Shown here piece by piece: positions 4,558-7,338 of a stretch of DNA of 7,338 bases (positions are counted from its first letter, which is position 1; every line of letters begins with the position of its first letter). The stretch comes from an uncultured Clostridia bacterium (lineage in GTDB: Bacteria > Bacillota > Clostridia > Oscillospirales > Acutalibacteraceae): contig CAMCIX010000074.1 of NCBI GenBank assembly GCA_945875045.1, forward strand, positions 1 through 7,338, given 5' to 3'. A program made the translations under genes and the position numbers. The notes beneath the pieces were generated by a model. It saw only the letters and a list, made by a program, of their open reading frames with translations. It was not told the origin of the DNA and searched no databases.

Positions 4558-7338
4558 TTATGCTCCCTGTGAAAGAAGCGCCTTTTCAAGCTCGGCAACA
4601 TTAAGCTCCAAAAGCTTTGTAACGCCCTTTTCCTGCATTGTCACGCCGTAGAGCATATCCGCCGCCTCCATTGTTCCTCGGCGGTGGGTAACGCATATAA
4701 ACTGGGTCGAAAAATCCGACCGTTTCATATAATCGGCAAAGCGGTCCACGTTAATATCGTCGAGCGCGGTGTCAACCTCGTCGAGGAAGCAGAAGGGCGG
4801 GGCGTTTACGCGCATAATCGCAAAGTAAATCGACAGGGCTATAAGCGCCTTTTCGCCGCCCGAAAGTCCGTCAAGGCTCGGGACGTTTTTGCCCGGAAGC
4901 TTTACATTAATATCAATTCCGCTTTCAAGCACATTTTCAGGCTCTGAAAGGGTAAGGCTCGCGCTCCCGCCGCCGAAAAGCTCGGTAAAGGTCTTGGAGA
5001 AATTCTCGTTAATCTTGTTAAAGCCCTCGGTGAAAATATCCTGCATCTGGTGGGTCAGCTGATTTATAAGCTTGTGAAGCTCTGCCCTTGTGGTCTCGAC
5101 GTCGTTAATCTGCGCCGACATAAACTCGTAACGCTCGCTAACCTCCTTATATTCCTCGATTGCCGAAACGTTTACGTTTCCGAGACCGCGGATTTTCGAC
5201 TTAATCTCCGCAAGCTCTTTTTTAGCCTCGTTCGGCTTTTCGATATGAATACCGATTTTTTCGGCTTCGCTTCTGGTTAGCTGATACTCGTCGTAAAGCT
5301 TTCTTATAACGTCGTCATATTCCTTTAGCATAACCTCCTTGCGCTCGGTAAGGCGGGCTAATTCCCCGCCGATTTTCTCGCGCTGTGAGGTCTGCTCCCT
5401 CTCGCCGGTGCGTAGCTCAAGCCCCGCCTTTTCGGTCTGGTTACGCTTTTCAAGCAGTTCTTTTATATTTTGCTCGGACTCTGCGATTTTAAGCCTTATT
5501 TCCTCTGTTTTCGCCGCCGATTGCTCGGTTTTTAGTAGTAAATCGGCGTTTTTAAGCTCAAACTGCGCGATTTCCTTTTCGATCGCCTTTTGTCTTTCGG
5601 CTCTGCCCGCAATCATTGCCCGCAAATCCTCGGCTGATTTTTCGAGAGCCTCGGCGTCCTTTTGAAGTTCTATTACCGCAAGCTTTGCAGAGGTTATTTC
5701 CTCCGCCGCCTTTTCCCTTTCGGCGTTGAGGTTGTCCCTGCCGCCCGTCATTTTATCGATTTCCGACTGTACCAAAGATTTTTTGCCGTCAAGCTCGGCA
5801 ATAGCCGTTGCCGCCGCGGCGGATATTTCTTTAAGCCTTTTAAGCTTTTCTTCTCCGCTCGTTATCTCGTCGGAAAGCTGTTTAAGGGAAACTTCAAGGC
5901 TTGTCTTTAAATCGTCCAGGCGTTTAAGCTCGGCAAGCGCGCGAATTTTGTCCTCGTTAGCGGTGGTGATTTCGGCGTTTTCGGCGGTAATGTCGGCTTT
6001 AACCGCCGCCGCCGACTCCTTAGCCTCATTAAATGCCTTTTCGGTTGCGTTCGCCTTTTCGCTTAGCTTTATGACCTCGGCTTCAAGCGCCTTAATGTCG
6101 CCCGAACGGCTTAAAAGACCCGCGCTTTTTACAAGCGAGCCGCCGGTAAGGGAGCCGCCGGGGTTTACCACCTGACCGTCAAGGGATACTACCTTTACTC
6201 GGTAGCCGTATTTCTTAGCAATAGCCGCCGCCGAATCAATGTCCTCCGCGACTACAACCGCTCCCAAAAGATATTTTATAATCTCCCCGTATTTTTCGTC
6301 CGCCCTTACAAGGTCGCCCGCAATACCTATAAAGCCCGCCAAGTCCTCGAAGCCGTGTTCCTTAAATTCCCGCGCCTTAATTGTCGCAACAGGCAAAAAT
6401 GTCGCTCTGCCGCCCTTGTTGGTTTTAAGAAAGCTTATCGCCCTCTTAGCATCCGCCTCGGTTTCGACCACAATATTCTGTATCGCCGCTCCAAGGGCGG
6501 TTTCCACCGCAACGCTGTATTTTTTATCAACTGAAATAAGGCTTGAAACAGGACCGCAAACTCCCCTGAGAAGTCCCTTTTTTGCCTCTCCCATTACCGC
6601 CTTTACGGAATGGCTGAAGCCCTCCATATTGTTTTCAAGCTCCCTTAAAATCTTAATGCGGCGGCGCTTTTCCTCGGTATCAAGGTGAATACCGTCAAGC
6701 TCCGCTTTTAATTTTTCGGCGGTTTCTTCCTTTGATTTAAGCCTTAATTCATAGCCTTTAACCGCATTTTGACGGCTTAAAATATTCTCGCTTATACTGT
6801 CGATAAGGCTCTCGGTTTCTTTAAACTCCGCGGTTAATTTTTCAATTTCGTCGCGGTACTGTGCGATTTGCGCGTCCGCCGTTCCCTTTCGGGCAATAAT
6901 TTCCTCTGTCGCGCTGTCGGCGGTGACCATTTCCACCCGTCTGTCGGCAGTTTCGGCAGTAAGCGCGTTAAGGCTTTTAACCTTATCCTCGATTTTGCGG
7001 GAAATGCTCTCGCTGTCGTTAAGCATCTCGGAAAGCCTGTTTTCAAGGGCTTTAAGGTGATTTTCAAGCTCGGACTTCTCTTTATTCTTTAATTCCGCCT
7101 GCCCGCGCTTTTGCTCGATTTCCCTTTGCGCCTCGCTGTCCGACCTGCCTAATTGCTCGGTTTCGGCTTTAAGGCGTTCTATAGACTGATTATTGTGTTC
7201 AATATCGTTGTTTATAACCGTAACCGCGCCGTCGTTCTTTACGATTTCCTCGTTAAAATTGGAAATATTAAGCCTTTCGCCCTAGATTTCTGAGGTAAGG
7301 CGGGCGAAATAGGCGGTGTTTTCCTCGGTTTTGCGGTC
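4558..7338 (-). CDS. smc: Chromosome segregation protein SMC, 5' end missing, with in-frame TAG at 7282-7284
   Basis: SMC is the ATP-driven condensin subunit that, with ScpA and ScpB, extrudes DNA loops and organises the origin region. The window holds 926 sense-frame codons of an expected 1,180-1,190, so about 260 N-terminal residues including Walker A lie beyond 7338. From the right end there is a descending coiled coil rich in Glu, Lys, Ala and Leu. The hinge follows (about 6133-6618), starting near FSHSVKAVMG and ending with the conserved GGSLTGGS. Next come the long returning coil and the C-terminal head: ABC signature LSGGEKALIALS near 4840-4870, Walker B FCFLDEVDTALDD near 4757-4795, and THRRGTMEAADMLYGVTMQE. 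An in-frame TAG interrupts the first coil 19 codons from the window edge, and reading resumes in the same frame as plausible coil. The ATG at 7026 gives an 822-residue open frame but has no good Shine-Dalgarno sequence and no domain boundary, so it is not the real start. Confidence 0.93.
6133..6618 (-). other. smc: SMC hinge domain (dimerisation region)
   Basis: This globular stretch sits between the two coiled-coil arms of SMC, where two SMC molecules pair and contact DNA. It begins after the charged coil with FSHSVKAVMGEAKKG, continues through YSVAVETALGAAIQNIVVE and RATFLPVATIK, and ends with the conserved glycine cluster VVNPGGSLTGGS. Low coil propensity, high Gly and Val content and its position, roughly residues 500-660 of a full-length SMC, agree with the family. 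Confidence 0.88.
7282..7284 (-). other. smc: In-frame TAG codon within smc
   Basis: In the smc frame (first codon bases at multiples of 3, consistent from 7338 to 4558) the codons read TCA GAA ATC TAG GGC GAA AGG CTT. The flanking translations, ending ARLTSEI and resuming GERLNISNFNEEI, are both coiled-coil-like, and no frameshift is needed to join them. One C-to-T change from CAG (Gln) would explain it; other single changes (TGG, AAG, GAG, TTG, TCG, TAC, TAT) are also possible. By comparison with full-length SMC the codon falls at about residue 280. It lies 54 bases from the window end. No other premature stop occurs in the eight genes. Confidence 0.9.

Noticed and set aside
3965..6688. Several long plus-strand open frames opposite ftsY and smc (e.g. 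3965-4552, 5726-6175, 6239-6688)
   Set aside because: They are Ser/Ala/Leu-rich antisense shadows of strongly conserved minus-strand genes, with no domain match and no independent start signals.
4558..7026. smc as a shorter complete gene starting at the ATG at 7026
   Set aside because: The start falls inside the coiled coil, has no good Shine-Dalgarno sequence, and would lack the N-terminal ATPase half. The same frame continues upstream as coil on both sides of the TAG.
6834..7067. A minus-strand frame of 77 codons overlapping smc in another frame
   Set aside because: It lies wholly within the SMC coiled coil, has Arg/Pro/Thr-rich low-information content, and does not act as a frameshift continuation; the smc frame is intact there.
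47..7338. CRISPR array, tRNA, riboswitch, phage or defence genes
   Set aside because: Essentially all bases are accounted for by eight housekeeping genes. No spaced direct repeats, cloverleaf sequence or accessory protein signatures were seen.

Overview
The window is a gene-dense bacterial chromosome fragment, most likely from a low-to-mid GC Clostridia member. The set smc-ftsY-rdgB-yhbY-nadD-yqeK-rsfS-leuS suggests the Oscillospiraceae/Ruminococcaceae neighbourhood. That placement rests on gene order and protein style recalled from memory, not on a search. All eight genes are on the minus strand and read from high to low coordinates. The longest gap between them is 24 bases, several junctions are coupled or overlapping, and no internal promoter or terminator is visible. 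This looks like one stretch of a longer operon whose promoter lies upstream of smc, outside the window.

Layout from high to low coordinates: smc (4558-7338, 5' end missing, with an in-frame TAG at 7282-7284); ftsY (3622-4533); rdgB (3030-3617); yhbY (2721-3014); nadD (2120-2719); yqeK (1555-2133, GTG start overlapping nadD); rsfS (1174-1539, TTG start); leuS (47-1171, 3' part missing). The operon joins chromosome organisation (SMC), membrane targeting of ribosomes (FtsY), nucleotide clean-up (RdgB, YqeK), NAD synthesis (NadD), 50S assembly and silencing (YhbY, RsfS) and leucyl-tRNA charging (LeuRS).

Bases 1-46 are not biological. They read as the end of the Illumina P5 adapter, an 8-base i5 index, the Nextera read-1 adapter and the 19-base Tn5 mosaic end. 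Genomic sequence starts at 47, and leuS is cut there by the library or assembly artefact rather than by evolution.

I see no new biological system here. The two points most worth checking are the untrimmed adapter at the left end and the premature TAG in smc, 54 bases from the right end. The TAG may be a base error, a nonsense allele or, less likely, a read-through codon. The smaller points concern translation coupling: a GTG start whose Shine-Dalgarno sequence doubles as NadD's glycine codons, a TTG start on rsfS, and a small hairpin just before the nadD start.
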